Below, piece after piece: positions 34,036 to 42,629 of a stretch of 64,000 bases of DNA. The notes under the pieces are model-generated. The model did no database searches, had not been told where the DNA came from, and worked only from the letters and a program-made list of their open reading frames with translations. Each line of letters starts with the position of its first letter. Position 1 is the stretch's first letter. This stretch comes from Limnoglobus roseus. Its GTDB lineage: Bacteria > Planctomycetota > Planctomycetia > Gemmatales > Gemmataceae. Location of the stretch: the NCBI RefSeq assembly GCF_008254045.1, contig NZ_CP042425.1:6994163-7058162 (forward strand), given 5' to 3'. Both the position numbers and the translations under genes were made by a program.

Positions 34036-35655
34036 ATGGAATTTCGTCTCCCCCCGCTGGGTGAAGGCATCGACTCGGCCGTGGTCGTCGGCGTGCTGGT
34101 GAAGGCCGGCGACACGGTGAAGGCCGGACAGAACGTGCTGGCCGTTGAAACGGACAAGGCCGCCGTTGAAGTGCCGGCCGAGGCCGACGGTACGATCGGC
34201 CAAGTACACGCGAAGCCAGGCGACAAACTCCCTGTCGGCGGCCTCGTGCTGACGTTCAGTGGGAGTGGCGCGACGCCGGCTGCGCCCGTGGCCCCGCAAA
34301 AGGCTGTGGAGCAGGCCGCCCCGCAACCGGCCCAAGCCGAGACTCCCCCTGCACCGGCCACAGGCGGTGGCAAGGTCGAGATGAGTCTCCCGAGTCTGGG
34401 CGAGGGCATCGACGCCGCGACCGTGGTCGGCGTGATGGTCAAGGTCGGCGACGCGGTGAAGGCCGGGCAAAGCATCTTGGCCGTGGAAACGGACAAGGCC
34501 GCCGTCGAAGTGCCGGCCGAAGCCGACGGCGTCGTGGAAGCGATTCACGTCAAGCAGGGTCAGAAGGTCCCCGTCGGGCAGGCGGTCGTTACTCTGAAAA
34601 CGAGCGGCGGAAGCGTCCCCGCGCCCGCGGCCAACCCAACCGCCCAAGTCCAACCGGCGGCCTCCTCGAACGGCAGCCCGGCGAAGGCTTCGGTGGCTTC
34701 CGCTCCCACCGCCACCTTGACGAAGAAGGATCTGACGCCGGCCGGCCCCGCGACGCGGCGGTTGGCCCGTGAACTCGGCGTCGCACTCGCGGAAGTTAAG
34801 CCGACCGGCCGCGGCGGCCGCGTGACCCTCGACGACATCAAGGGCTTCGTGAAGGCTGAGCGGCAGACGAAAAAGCCCGGCGGCGGGAACATGAGCGGCG
34901 GTACGGTCGCCGACAGTTTCGCGCACCCGCCGATGCCGGACTTCGCGAAGTTCGGGACCGTCGAGAAGAAGGCCGTCTCGAACATCCGCATGGCCATCGC
35001 GCGAAACCTGACGATTGCCGTGCGGACGATGCCGACCGTCACACAGAACGACCTGTGCGACATCACCGACCTGGAAGCCGGCCGCAAGCGAATCGTCGAG
35101 AACCTGCCGAAGGGTGCCCCGAAGATCACCTGGACGGTGCTGGCCGTGAAGGCCGTCGTGGCCGTGCTGAAGGAGTTCCCGCACTTCAACAGCAGCTTCG
35201 ACATGAACGCCGGCGAGTTGATCCTGAAGAAGTATTTCAACATCGGTATCGCCGTGGACACGGAGCGAGGCTTGGTCGTGCCGGTGATCCGCGACGCGGA
35301 CAAGAAGACCATCCGCGACCTCGCCGTGGACGTGGCGACGATGGCCGAGAAGGCCCGCACCGGCAAACTCGCCATCGACGAGATGCGCGGCGGCACGTTC
35401 ACCATCACCAACCTCGGCGGCATCGGAGGCACGACCTTCACGCCGATCGTGAACTACCCGGAAGTCGCGATCCTCGGCCTGTCGAAGTCCACACTGCAAC
35501 CGGTCGTGAAGGACGGCCAAATCGTGCCGCGGCTGATGATGCCGCTGTCGCTGACCTACGACCACCGCGTCATCGACGGGGCCGACGGGGCGAGGTTCAC
35601 GACGCGGTTGGCCCAACTCTTCAGCGACCCGATCCGGTTGCTGATGGAGAGTTGA
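34036..35655 (+). CDS. aceF: Dihydrolipoamide acetyltransferase, PDH E2 (539 aa)
   Basis: Transfers acetyl from lipoyl to CoA. Two lipoyl domains (about 1-76 and 116-192), each with the lipoylated lysine in ETDKAAVEVPA, are separated by Ala/Pro/Gln linkers. A peripheral-subunit-binding domain (about 235-275, PATRRLARELGVALAEVKPT, then GRGGRVTLDDI) and the catalytic domain with TYDHRVIDGADGARF (about 508-522) follow. The long linker is typical for a swinging arm. Co-transcribed with aceE. Confidence 0.95.
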   Translation: MEFRLPPLGEGIDSAVVVGVLVKAGDTVKAGQNVLAVETDKAAVEVPAEADGTIGQVHAKPGDKLPVGGLVLTFSGSGATPAAPVAPQKAVEQAAPQPAQAETPPAPATGGGKVEMSLPSLGEGIDAATVVGVMVKVGDAVKAGQSILAVETDKAAVEVPAEADGVVEAIHVKQGQKVPVGQAVVTLKTSGGSVPAPAANPTAQVQPAASSNGSPAKASVASAPTATLTKKDLTPAGPATRRLARELGVALAEVKPTGRGGRVTLDDIKGFVKAERQTKKPGGGNMSGGTVADSFAHPPMPDFAKFGTVEKKAVSNIRMAIARNLTIAVRTMPTVTQNDLCDITDLEAGRKRIVENLPKGAPKITWTVLAVKAVVAVLKEFPHFNSSFDMNAGELILKKYFNIGIAVDTERGLVVPVIRDADKKTIRDLAVDVATMAEKARTGKLAIDEMRGGTFTITNLGGIGGTTFTPIVNYPEVAILGLSKSTLQPVVKDGQIVPRLMMPLSLTYDHRVIDGADGARFTTRLAQLFSDPIRLLMES

Positions 35656-35662
35656 GACCTCT

Positions 35663-35765
35663 TTTCACCACAGAGGACACAGAGCGCACAGAGAGAAGAC
35701 TTGGTTTTCGTCTTCCGAACACTCTTGGTCTTCTCTCTGTGCGCTCTGTGTCCTCTGTGGTGAAA
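35663..35765. repeat. 38-bp perfect inverted repeat
   Basis: 35663-35700 and 35728-35765 are exact reverse complements (38 of 38) with a 27-nt spacer. The arms contain CACCACAGAGGACACAGAG, a word that recurs in intergenic repeats of many environmental bacteria. It fills almost the whole gap between the E2 gene and pyrD and would form a very stable hairpin in the transcript. Confidence 0.9.
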
Positions 35766-35772
35766 TCTCTTC

Positions 35773-36789
35773 ATGCTCTACCCACTCCTTCGCCCTCTGC
35801 TGTTCTCGCTCAAGGCCGAAACCGCTCACAACTTAGCGATCCGCTCGACGGCCCTGTTCTCACGGATGCCGCCGTTGACGAAGTTCTTGCATCACTTCAC
35901 GCGAACCCACCACCCGTTCACCTTCGCCGGACTGACGTTCCCGAACCGAGTCGGGCTTGCCGGTGGCATGGACAAGAACGGCGTTGCCCCGGCCGCGTGG
36001 TGGGCGTGCGGGTTCGGGTTCGTCGAACTTGGCACCGTCACGCCGCGGCCACAGAACGGCAACGATCAGCCGCGGATGTGGCGGGACGTGCCGCGACGGG
36101 CGTTGTTCAACCGCATGGGCTTCAACAACGACGGGGCGGATGTCGTCGCCGCACGGTTGGCAATGTTGAAGTTCCGCCCGCCCTTCCCTATCGGCATTAG
36201 CATCGGCAAGAACAAGGACACGCCGAACGAGCGGGCGGAAGATGACTACGCTGAAGCTGGCGAAAAATTGGCCCCGCACGCGGACTTCGTCACGATCAAC
36301 GTGAGTTCGCCGAACACGGTCGGCCTTCGCGCCTTGCAAACGGCCGAGGCGATGGCGAAACTCGTGTCGGCCGTGCGGACGGTCATCGGCGGCAAGCCGC
36401 TGTTGGTGAAGTTTGCCCCGGAACTGACCGGCGACGAGTTGAAGGCCGTGCTCGATGCGTGTCTGACGGCGGGGGCGGTCGGCGTCATCGCGACGAATAC
36501 GAAAGCCGCGACTTCGCCAACGGGCTTGCCGTGCGGCGAAAGCGGGCGGCCGATTCAGGACTTGTCCCGGCAACGGGTGGAAGAGATTCGCAAGCACGTC
36601 GGCGGTGGCGTATTGCTGATCGGCGTCGGCGGGATCGAGGACGAAAAGTCCGCGGCGAGAATGGTCGATGCCGGTGCGGATTTGATTCAGGTCTACAGCG
36701 CGTTGGTGTATGAAGGGCCGTTCCTGCCCGCGAGGCTGGCCCGCGGGCTGAAACGGCGGGCGGTCAATACGTCGCCCGACCGCCGCTGA
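35773..36789 (+). CDS. pyrD: Dihydroorotate dehydrogenase, quinone type (338 aa)
   Basis: Fourth step of pyrimidine synthesis, at the membrane. The N-terminal helix (LLRPLLFSLKAETAHNLAI) identifies class 2. FMN and substrate motifs are GLAGGMDKNG, GFVELGTVTPRPQ, NRMGFNNDG, NVSSPNT (with the catalytic serine) and LIGVGGIE near the end. Full length. Its last 26 nt overlap the convergent SDR gene. Confidence 0.95.
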   Translation: MLYPLLRPLLFSLKAETAHNLAIRSTALFSRMPPLTKFLHHFTRTHHPFTFAGLTFPNRVGLAGGMDKNGVAPAAWWACGFGFVELGTVTPRPQNGNDQPRMWRDVPRRALFNRMGFNNDGADVVAARLAMLKFRPPFPIGISIGKNKDTPNERAEDDYAEAGEKLAPHADFVTINVSSPNTVGLRALQTAEAMAKLVSAVRTVIGGKPLLVKFAPELTGDELKAVLDACLTAGAVGVIATNTKAATSPTGLPCGESGRPIQDLSRQRVEEIRKHVGGGVLLIGVGGIEDEKSAARMVDAGADLIQVYSALVYEGPFLPARLARGLKRRAVNTSPDRR

Positions 36790-37519
36790 TGTCGAAGCAG
36801 AAGCCCGTCGTGAAGCTGCACTCGCGACTGCTCAGGAAGTGAATCAGGTTCGCAACTTCGTCCGGCTTCCCGGTGCGGCCGAGCGGAATCTTGCTCAGCA
36901 TCATGTTGATTTGGGCCGGGTCCAACTGGTCGAGGATCGGCGTCTGAATCACGGCCGGGGCCACGCTGTTCACGCAGATGTCGCCCTTCCCCACCAACTC
37001 CTTCGACAGCGACTTCGTCAGGCAAATCACGGCCGCCTTGCTCGCGGAGTACGGCCCCATCTTCGGGTTGCCTTCCTTGCCCGCGATGCTGGCGATGTTG
37101 ATGACCCGGCCGTACTTCTTCTCGATCATCCCCGGCAGCACCGCCTTGCAGCACAGTACCAGGCCGGTGACGTTGATGTTCATCACGTACTCCCAGTCCT
37201 CGCGCACGCTCTCCCAAATCGGAACGTCGCGGCCCTTGCGGCTGGCGACACCGGCGTTGTTGACGAGAATGCTCACCGGCCCGGCCGCCTTCACGACTTC
37301 GCCGAAGACACGATCCAGGTCGGCTTCCTTCGTCAGGTCGCCGACCATCGGCACGCCGCCGATGTCCTTCGCCACGCGGTTCGCGTTGTCGGCGGACATG
37401 TCGAAGACGCCAACCTTCGCCCCGGCCGACGCGAGCCGGCGGCAGACCGCCTCGCCGATGCCCTGCCCGCCGCCGGTGACGACGGCAACCTGGCCGTCGA
37501 GTCGAAATTGCTCTGTCAT
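36764..37519 (-). CDS. Short-chain dehydrogenase/reductase (251 aa)
   Basis: Rossmann NAD(P) motif TGGGQGIG (about 13-20), NNAGV (about 88-92), and the catalytic Ser-Tyr-Lys with YSASK (about 158-162). Resembles FabG-type 3-oxoacyl reductases and acetoin reductases; the substrate is not certain. ATG 37519 is preferred over GTG 37531. The 3' end overlaps pyrD by 26 nt in opposite orientation. Confidence 0.85.
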   Translation of the reverse strand: MTEQFRLDGQVAVVTGGGQGIGEAVCRRLASAGAKVGVFDMSADNANRVAKDIGGVPMVGDLTKEADLDRVFGEVVKAAGPVSILVNNAGVASRKGRDVPIWESVREDWEYVMNINVTGLVLCCKAVLPGMIEKKYGRVINIASIAGKEGNPKMGPYSASKAAVICLTKSLSKELVGKGDICVNSVAPAVIQTPILDQLDPAQINMMLSKIPLGRTGKPDEVANLIHFLSSRECSFTTGFCFDISGGRATY

Positions 37520-37735
37520 CGTTCCGCTCACTCAAGGGGTCTGTCGCGGCCGGGGAAAGTGGGCCGCGGTGGGATTACGTTTACCCGCCGCCCGCGTCCG
37601 AGTCACCCCCGGCGGGACGATTGTGCGGAGATTTCCGGGGCGCGGGATCGTAATTTCGTGCGTTCTCCGATTGTCGAACGGTGCGGGGGGTTGCCACAAT
37701 AGCCCGACAGGCATCCCGACCCGGACGACCACTTT

Positions 37736-38989
37736 ATGAAGACCCAACGAGCGGAAGAACGCGAACACACGCTGGCCGTGTTCATCGACTTCGAGAACCT
37801 GGCCCACGGCTTCAACGGCCGGCGCGATCGTTTCGAGATCGGCCGCGTTCTGGAGCGTCTCGTCGAGAAGGGGAAGATCGTCGTCAAGAAGGCGTATTGC
37901 GACTGGAGTCGGTTCGGAACGTACACCGGCCCACTACACGAGTCGGCCATCGAGTTGATCGAGATTCCGAAGCGGTCGCAGACGGGCAAGAACTCGGCCG
38001 ACATTCGCCTCGTGGTGGACGCGATCGACTTGGCGTACTCGAAGGACCACATCGACACCTTCTGCATCGTCTCCGGCGACAGCGACTTCTCGCCGCTCGT
38101 GTCGAAATTGAAGGAACTCGGCAAGCACGTCATCGGCCTCGGCCTGGCGAACGCGACCTCGGAACTGCTCCGCGACAACTGCGACGAGTTCATCTACTAC
38201 GAAGACCTCGGCCGGGCACCGGCCGTGGTGGTCGCACCGGCCGCCGCGGAAAGCATGTCGGAACAGAAGCAGAAGATGTTCACGCTGCTCATCGACTCGC
38301 TCTTGGCCCTGCGACGGGAGAATAAGGAGCTGATTTACTCGTCGATGGTCAAGGACACGATGAAGCGGAAGAAGCCGTCGTTCAACGAGGGGTACTACGG
38401 GTACAACACGTTCAGCGAACTGCTCGAAGACGCTCAGAAGCAAGGGTTGATCGACATCGAGAAGAGTTCGAGCAGCGGTACCTACGTCGTGGTGCGGTTC
38501 GGCAACGAGCCGAAAACGCCCCGGAAGGCACGCGAAGCGGAAGTCAAGAAAGAAGCAGTTGATCGCGGCGCGCGGCCCCGCGGTCGGACACGCGGCGAGG
38601 GCCAAGGCCGTCGCCCGCGCGCGGACGCGGTTCCGCCGCCCGTTAAGCCGATCTCAAACGCGGACGACGACGCGGCCGAGGACTTAAACGAAGTGCCGAC
38701 ATACCGGCCGCGCGTTGCCCCCAAGCCGCCAGCCGACGTGCCGCCGCCGCTGCCCGTCGAGGCTCGCAAGCCCGCCCCGCCGCCGGTCGAAACTCGTAAG
38801 CCGGTCCCGCCGCCCGTCGCGGAAACCCCGAAGGTTGTCCGTGCCGAACAGCCGGCCGAAGCCCCGCGTCGCCGGCCGTCGGTCCCACCGCAGCCCGCAC
38901 CGCTCCCGCCAATCGAGACGCCGAAGCGACCGCCCGCGCCGCCGAAGACTGATTTCGACGGCTTTGGGGCTGGTCTCGACATCGACTGA
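37736..38989 (+). CDS. NYN (LabA-like) ribonuclease-fold protein with LOTUS-like domain (417 aa)
   Basis: Residues 13-165 form a PIN-like NYN domain with acidic residues in AVFIDFEN, NSADIRLVVDAIDL and CIVSGDSDFSPLVSKLKE, the pattern of DUF88/LabA nucleases. Residues 180-265 (IDSLLALRRENKELIYSSMV, then SFNEGYYGYNTFSELLEDA) resemble the OST-HTH/LOTUS RNA-binding fold. The C-terminal 130 residues are Pro/Ala/Lys-rich and disordered. Probably acts on RNA. The stop abuts the stop of the convergent aldo/keto reductase. Confidence 0.8.
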   Translation: MKTQRAEEREHTLAVFIDFENLAHGFNGRRDRFEIGRVLERLVEKGKIVVKKAYCDWSRFGTYTGPLHESAIELIEIPKRSQTGKNSADIRLVVDAIDLAYSKDHIDTFCIVSGDSDFSPLVSKLKELGKHVIGLGLANATSELLRDNCDEFIYYEDLGRAPAVVVAPAAAESMSEQKQKMFTLLIDSLLALRRENKELIYSSMVKDTMKRKKPSFNEGYYGYNTFSELLEDAQKQGLIDIEKSSSSGTYVVVRFGNEPKTPRKAREAEVKKEAVDRGARPRGRTRGEGQGRRPRADAVPPPVKPISNADDDAAEDLNEVPTYRPRVAPKPPADVPPPLPVEARKPAPPPVETRKPVPPPVAETPKVVRAEQPAEAPRRRPSVPPQPAPLPPIETPKRPPAPPKTDFDGFGAGLDID

Positions 38990-39952
38990 TCAGAGACCTT
39001 CCTTCGACAAGTGCTCCTGAATCTGTTGCCCCTCGGCCGCGGTCAGCCGCCAGTCGGCCGCACCGAGCAGTTGCTTCAACTGCCCCGCCTTGCGCGAGCC
39101 GACGATCGCGGCGGTGACGGCCGGTTGTCGCAACACCCACGCGATGGCCACCTCGCCGGGTGATCGGCCGTGCGGCTTGCCGATCTCGCGGAGCAATTCG
39201 GCGACCGCGAGGTTCTTGGTGAAGGCCGGCTCCTGGAACCACTTGTTCTTCTCCTTCCGCCAGTCGTCGGCCGGGAGGCTGTTGAACCGCTCGCGGGTCC
39301 AGGTGCCGGTCAGTAGGCCCGACTGCATCGGCGAATAGGCGAGAACGCCGACGTTGTTCTTCTCGCAATACGGCAAGATGTCCGGCTCGATGTCACGGCG
39401 GAGCATCGAATACGGCGGCTGAAGGGACGTGATCGGTGCGACCTTCGCCGCCCGCTCTATTTGTGAGACGTTGAAGTTCGACACGCCGATCCAGCGGACC
39501 TTCCCCTCGCGTTGCAACTTCGCGACTTCCGCCCAGCCCTCTTCCACGTCCTCGTCGGGTTCCGGCCAGTGAATCTGGAAGAGGTCGATGACCTCCACGC
39601 GCAACCGCTTCAAGCTCGCCTCGCACTCGCGGCGGATCGAGTCGGCCTTCAGCCGCTTGCCGATGGTGCGGGTTTCGTCCCACACGCGGCCGCACTTCGT
39701 GAACAGGTACGGCCGGTCGCGAACGCCCTCGAGTGCTTTCGCCACAACTTCTTCCGACTTGCCGAGGCCGTACACGGCAGCCGTGTCAATCCAGTTGATT
39801 CCGAGGTCGAGGGCTTCGTGGATGGCCGCGACCGACTCCGACTCGTCCTGCGGCCCCCACGCGAAGGCCCACCCCCCGCCGCCGATGGCCCACGCGCCGA
39901 AGCCGATGGGCGTGATGCGAAGGTCGCTGTTGCCGAGTTGCCGCGTCTGCAT
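38990..39952 (-). CDS. Aldo/keto reductase (320 aa)
   Basis: NADPH-dependent TIM-barrel reductase. GINWIDTAAVYGLGKSEE carries the catalytic Asp and Tyr (about 50-60), LFTKCG the Lys, and DLFQIHWP the His. NADP-binding C-terminal block IVGSRKAGQLKQLLGAADWR. Typical length. Closest in pattern to bacterial YajO/general-stress AKRs. Divergent from the PSD1 gene with a 191-nt shared control region. Confidence 0.85.
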   Translation of the reverse strand: MQTRQLGNSDLRITPIGFGAWAIGGGGWAFAWGPQDESESVAAIHEALDLGINWIDTAAVYGLGKSEEVVAKALEGVRDRPYLFTKCGRVWDETRTIGKRLKADSIRRECEASLKRLRVEVIDLFQIHWPEPDEDVEEGWAEVAKLQREGKVRWIGVSNFNVSQIERAAKVAPITSLQPPYSMLRRDIEPDILPYCEKNNVGVLAYSPMQSGLLTGTWTRERFNSLPADDWRKEKNKWFQEPAFTKNLAVAELLREIGKPHGRSPGEVAIAWVLRQPAVTAAIVGSRKAGQLKQLLGAADWRLTAAEGQQIQEHLSKEGL

Positions 39953-40143
39953 GACACAAGTCTCGATGGGGAAAGGATTCTCACCCGAAATTCATACTCA
40001 CCGCACCAGGACATGGTACGAAGGAGTTGCGATTTCCGCCCGCGTTGGATTCCGGGTAAACTCTCACCCGGATCGAAACCTCTCGCTGGTTTCGGGTGTA
40101 AATACTCCCATCAACCACCCGTTCGCGATTGCAGGGCCACCGT

Positions 40144-42618
40144 ATGCGTTCCCGACTCCTGCGCTCGGCCGTGTTTGCCGCGGTGGTACTCGCCCTCCCG
40201 AGTTTCGCGGCCGACGAACCACCGAAGAAAAATCCGTTCCGCCGACCGGCCGAGAAGGCAAAAGCGGCTCCGGTGGAACGCCCCGCGCAAGGCTTCACGG
40301 ACGCACCAACGGCGGAACAGGTGAAGTTCTTCGAGGCGAAGATTCGGCCCGTGTTGGTCGAGCAGTGTTACAAGTGCCACTCGTCGGAAACGGAGAAGGT
40401 GAAGGCCGGGCTGACACTCGACACGCGCGATGGGCTGCGCCGCGGCGGCGACACCGGCCCCGCCATCGTCCCCGGCAACGCGACGAAGAGTTTGCTGATC
40501 GACGTTCTGACGACGAAGGACGAAGACCGGCAGATGCCACCGAAGAAGAAGCTGCCCGACACGGTGATAGCCGACTTCAAAGCATGGGTGACGATGGGTG
40601 CCCCCGACCCGCGGGACGGTGCGGCGAAGGTCGTTAAGAACGAGATCGATATCGAAAAGGGCCGACAGTTCTGGGCGTTTCAGCCACTTCGGAAGGCAGG
40701 GGGCAGGAATCAGGAGCCGGGAGTCAGTCAGGTCGACAGCTATCTGCAAGCCGGGTGGGCGGCGAAGGGATTGAAGCCGGTGCCGGCGGCCGACAAGGTC
40801 ACGCTCGTCCGCCGGATGTATCTCGATTTGATCGGCCTGCCGCCGACACTGGAGCAGGTGGACGCCTTCGTAGCAGACCAGTCGCCGGACGCCGTCTCGA
40901 AGTTAGCCGAGGAACTGCTTGCGTCAGCGCATTTTGGAGAGCGCTGGGGCCGGCACTGGCTGGACGTGGCCCGGTATGGCGAATCGACCGGCAAGGCGGT
41001 CAACTTCAACTACCCGCACGCCTGGCGGTATCGCGACTACGTCATCGCGGCCTATAACGCCGACAAGCCGTTCGACCAGTTCGTGAAGGAGCAGCTCGCG
41101 GGCGATTTGCTCTTGGCCAAGACGGATCGCGAGAAGGCTGAACACGTCGTCGCGACCGGCTTCCTTGCACTCGGCACGAAGAACCTGAACGAGCGCAATC
41201 GCTTGCAATTCGAACTCGATCTTGTGGACGAGCAGATTGACGCTTTCAGCCAGGCGTTCCTCGGCCTCACTGCCGCGTGTGCCCGGTGCCACGACCACAA
41301 GTTCGACCCAATCCCAACGAAGGATTATTACGCCCTCGCCGGCATCTTCCGCAGCACCGAGACCTGCTACGGCACCGTGCGGTTCGCGCAGGCGAATCAG
41401 CCGTCGAGCCTGATCTCATTGCCGCAAGGTTCCTCGCGCTCGGCGATTCCCGAGAAGCTGACGGCGGCGGAGCGGACGCGGATCGAGGAGAGCATCCGCG
41501 ACATCCAGAAGAAGATGCAAACCAGCGAACCGCTCCAGAACATTTTCAACGCGGCCCAACTCGCGATTCAGCGCAGTCGCCTGTCACTGTACGAGGACGA
41601 CGGCACGCCGAAGCTGCTGGCGATGGGCGTTCGCGAGAAGTTTCGGCCCGCCGACAGCGCGGTCTTCAACCGCGGCGAGGTGGACAAGCCGGGTGCGACC
41701 GTCTCACGCGGCGTTCTTCAGGTGGTGACTACGAAACAGCCGAAGATCACCCGCGGCAGTGGCCGGCTCGAACTGGCGAACTGGGTCGCGTCGGCCGAGA
41801 ACCCGCTGACGGCCCGCGTATACGTCAACCGCGTCTGGCTGCACCTCTTCGGCCGCGGCCTCGTCGCCACGCCGGACAACTTCGGCACGACCGGCCAACC
41901 GCCGAGCAACCCGGCGTTGCTGGACCACCTGGCGACGTGGTTTATCGAGAACGGGTGGAGTACGAAGAAACTCGTGAAGTATCTCGTGACGACCCGTGCC
42001 TATCAACTCTCGACAACCTTCGACGCCAAGAATCACGAGGCCGACCCGGACAACGCCCTCGCGTGGCGGATGACGCCCGGCCGCCTCGACGCGGAGGTGA
42101 TCCACGACGCGATGCTCGCCGTCAGCGGCCGGTTGGATCGCAAAGCCCCGGTCGGGTCCAGTGTGGCCGCGGCCGGCGAGGGGCCGTCGCAACGGCCGCG
42201 GTTGGGATCAGCCGTGGCGTCCGACCCGAACGACCCGCACCGGGCGGTCTACCTGCCGTCGGTCCGCGACAACCTTCAAGAATCACTGGCACTCTTCGAC
42301 GCGGCCGACCCGAATCTGATTGTCGGCGATCGCACGAACACGACCGTCCCCGCGCAGGCGTTGTTCCTGCTGAACAACCCGTTCGTCATTCGGCAGGCCG
42401 ACGCGACAGCGGCGAAACTCATCGACGCGAGCAGCAGTGACAGCGAGCGAATTCGGCAGGCGTATCGACTGATTTACGGCCGCACGCCGAGCGCAAAAGA
42501 GCAGACGAACGCCGAGAGCTTCGTCAAGAAGTATTCGAACAAACACAGCCGGCGGGAGACCTGGACGGCGTTCAGCCAGGCGCTCTTCGGCAGTGCCGAA
42601 TTCCTGATGCGGAATTGA
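40144..42618 (+). CDS. Secreted PSCyt1-DUF1549-DUF1553 (PSD1) protein (824 aa)
   Basis: ATG 40144 begins a signal peptide (RLLRSAVFAAVVLALPSFAA). A cytochrome-c-like CYKCH haem motif near residue 79 (PSCyt1) is followed by the DUF1549 domain with WGRHWLDVARYGESTGKAVN and a second CARCHDHKFDP motif near 380, then DUF1553 with NPLTARVYVNRVWLHLFGRG and PAQALFLLNNPF. This architecture is characteristic of planctomycetes and Verrucomicrobia. Function is unknown but it is linked to polysaccharide/sulfate-ester breakdown gene sets. Followed by a DUF1501 gene, its usual partner. Confidence 0.9.
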   Translation: MRSRLLRSAVFAAVVLALPSFAADEPPKKNPFRRPAEKAKAAPVERPAQGFTDAPTAEQVKFFEAKIRPVLVEQCYKCHSSETEKVKAGLTLDTRDGLRRGGDTGPAIVPGNATKSLLIDVLTTKDEDRQMPPKKKLPDTVIADFKAWVTMGAPDPRDGAAKVVKNEIDIEKGRQFWAFQPLRKAGGRNQEPGVSQVDSYLQAGWAAKGLKPVPAADKVTLVRRMYLDLIGLPPTLEQVDAFVADQSPDAVSKLAEELLASAHFGERWGRHWLDVARYGESTGKAVNFNYPHAWRYRDYVIAAYNADKPFDQFVKEQLAGDLLLAKTDREKAEHVVATGFLALGTKNLNERNRLQFELDLVDEQIDAFSQAFLGLTAACARCHDHKFDPIPTKDYYALAGIFRSTETCYGTVRFAQANQPSSLISLPQGSSRSAIPEKLTAAERTRIEESIRDIQKKMQTSEPLQNIFNAAQLAIQRSRLSLYEDDGTPKLLAMGVREKFRPADSAVFNRGEVDKPGATVSRGVLQVVTTKQPKITRGSGRLELANWVASAENPLTARVYVNRVWLHLFGRGLVATPDNFGTTGQPPSNPALLDHLATWFIENGWSTKKLVKYLVTTRAYQLSTTFDAKNHEADPDNALAWRMTPGRLDAEVIHDAMLAVSGRLDRKAPVGSSVAAAGEGPSQRPRLGSAVASDPNDPHRAVYLPSVRDNLQESLALFDAADPNLIVGDRTNTTVPAQALFLLNNPFVIRQADATAAKLIDASSSDSERIRQAYRLIYGRTPSAKEQTNAESFVKKYSNKHSRRETWTAFSQALFGSAEFLMRN

Positions 42619-42629
42619 GGACCGTGCCC

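Noticed and set aside
35663..35765. Inverted repeat as an insertion-sequence end pair
   Set aside because: Only 27 nt between arms; no transposase or target duplication visible.
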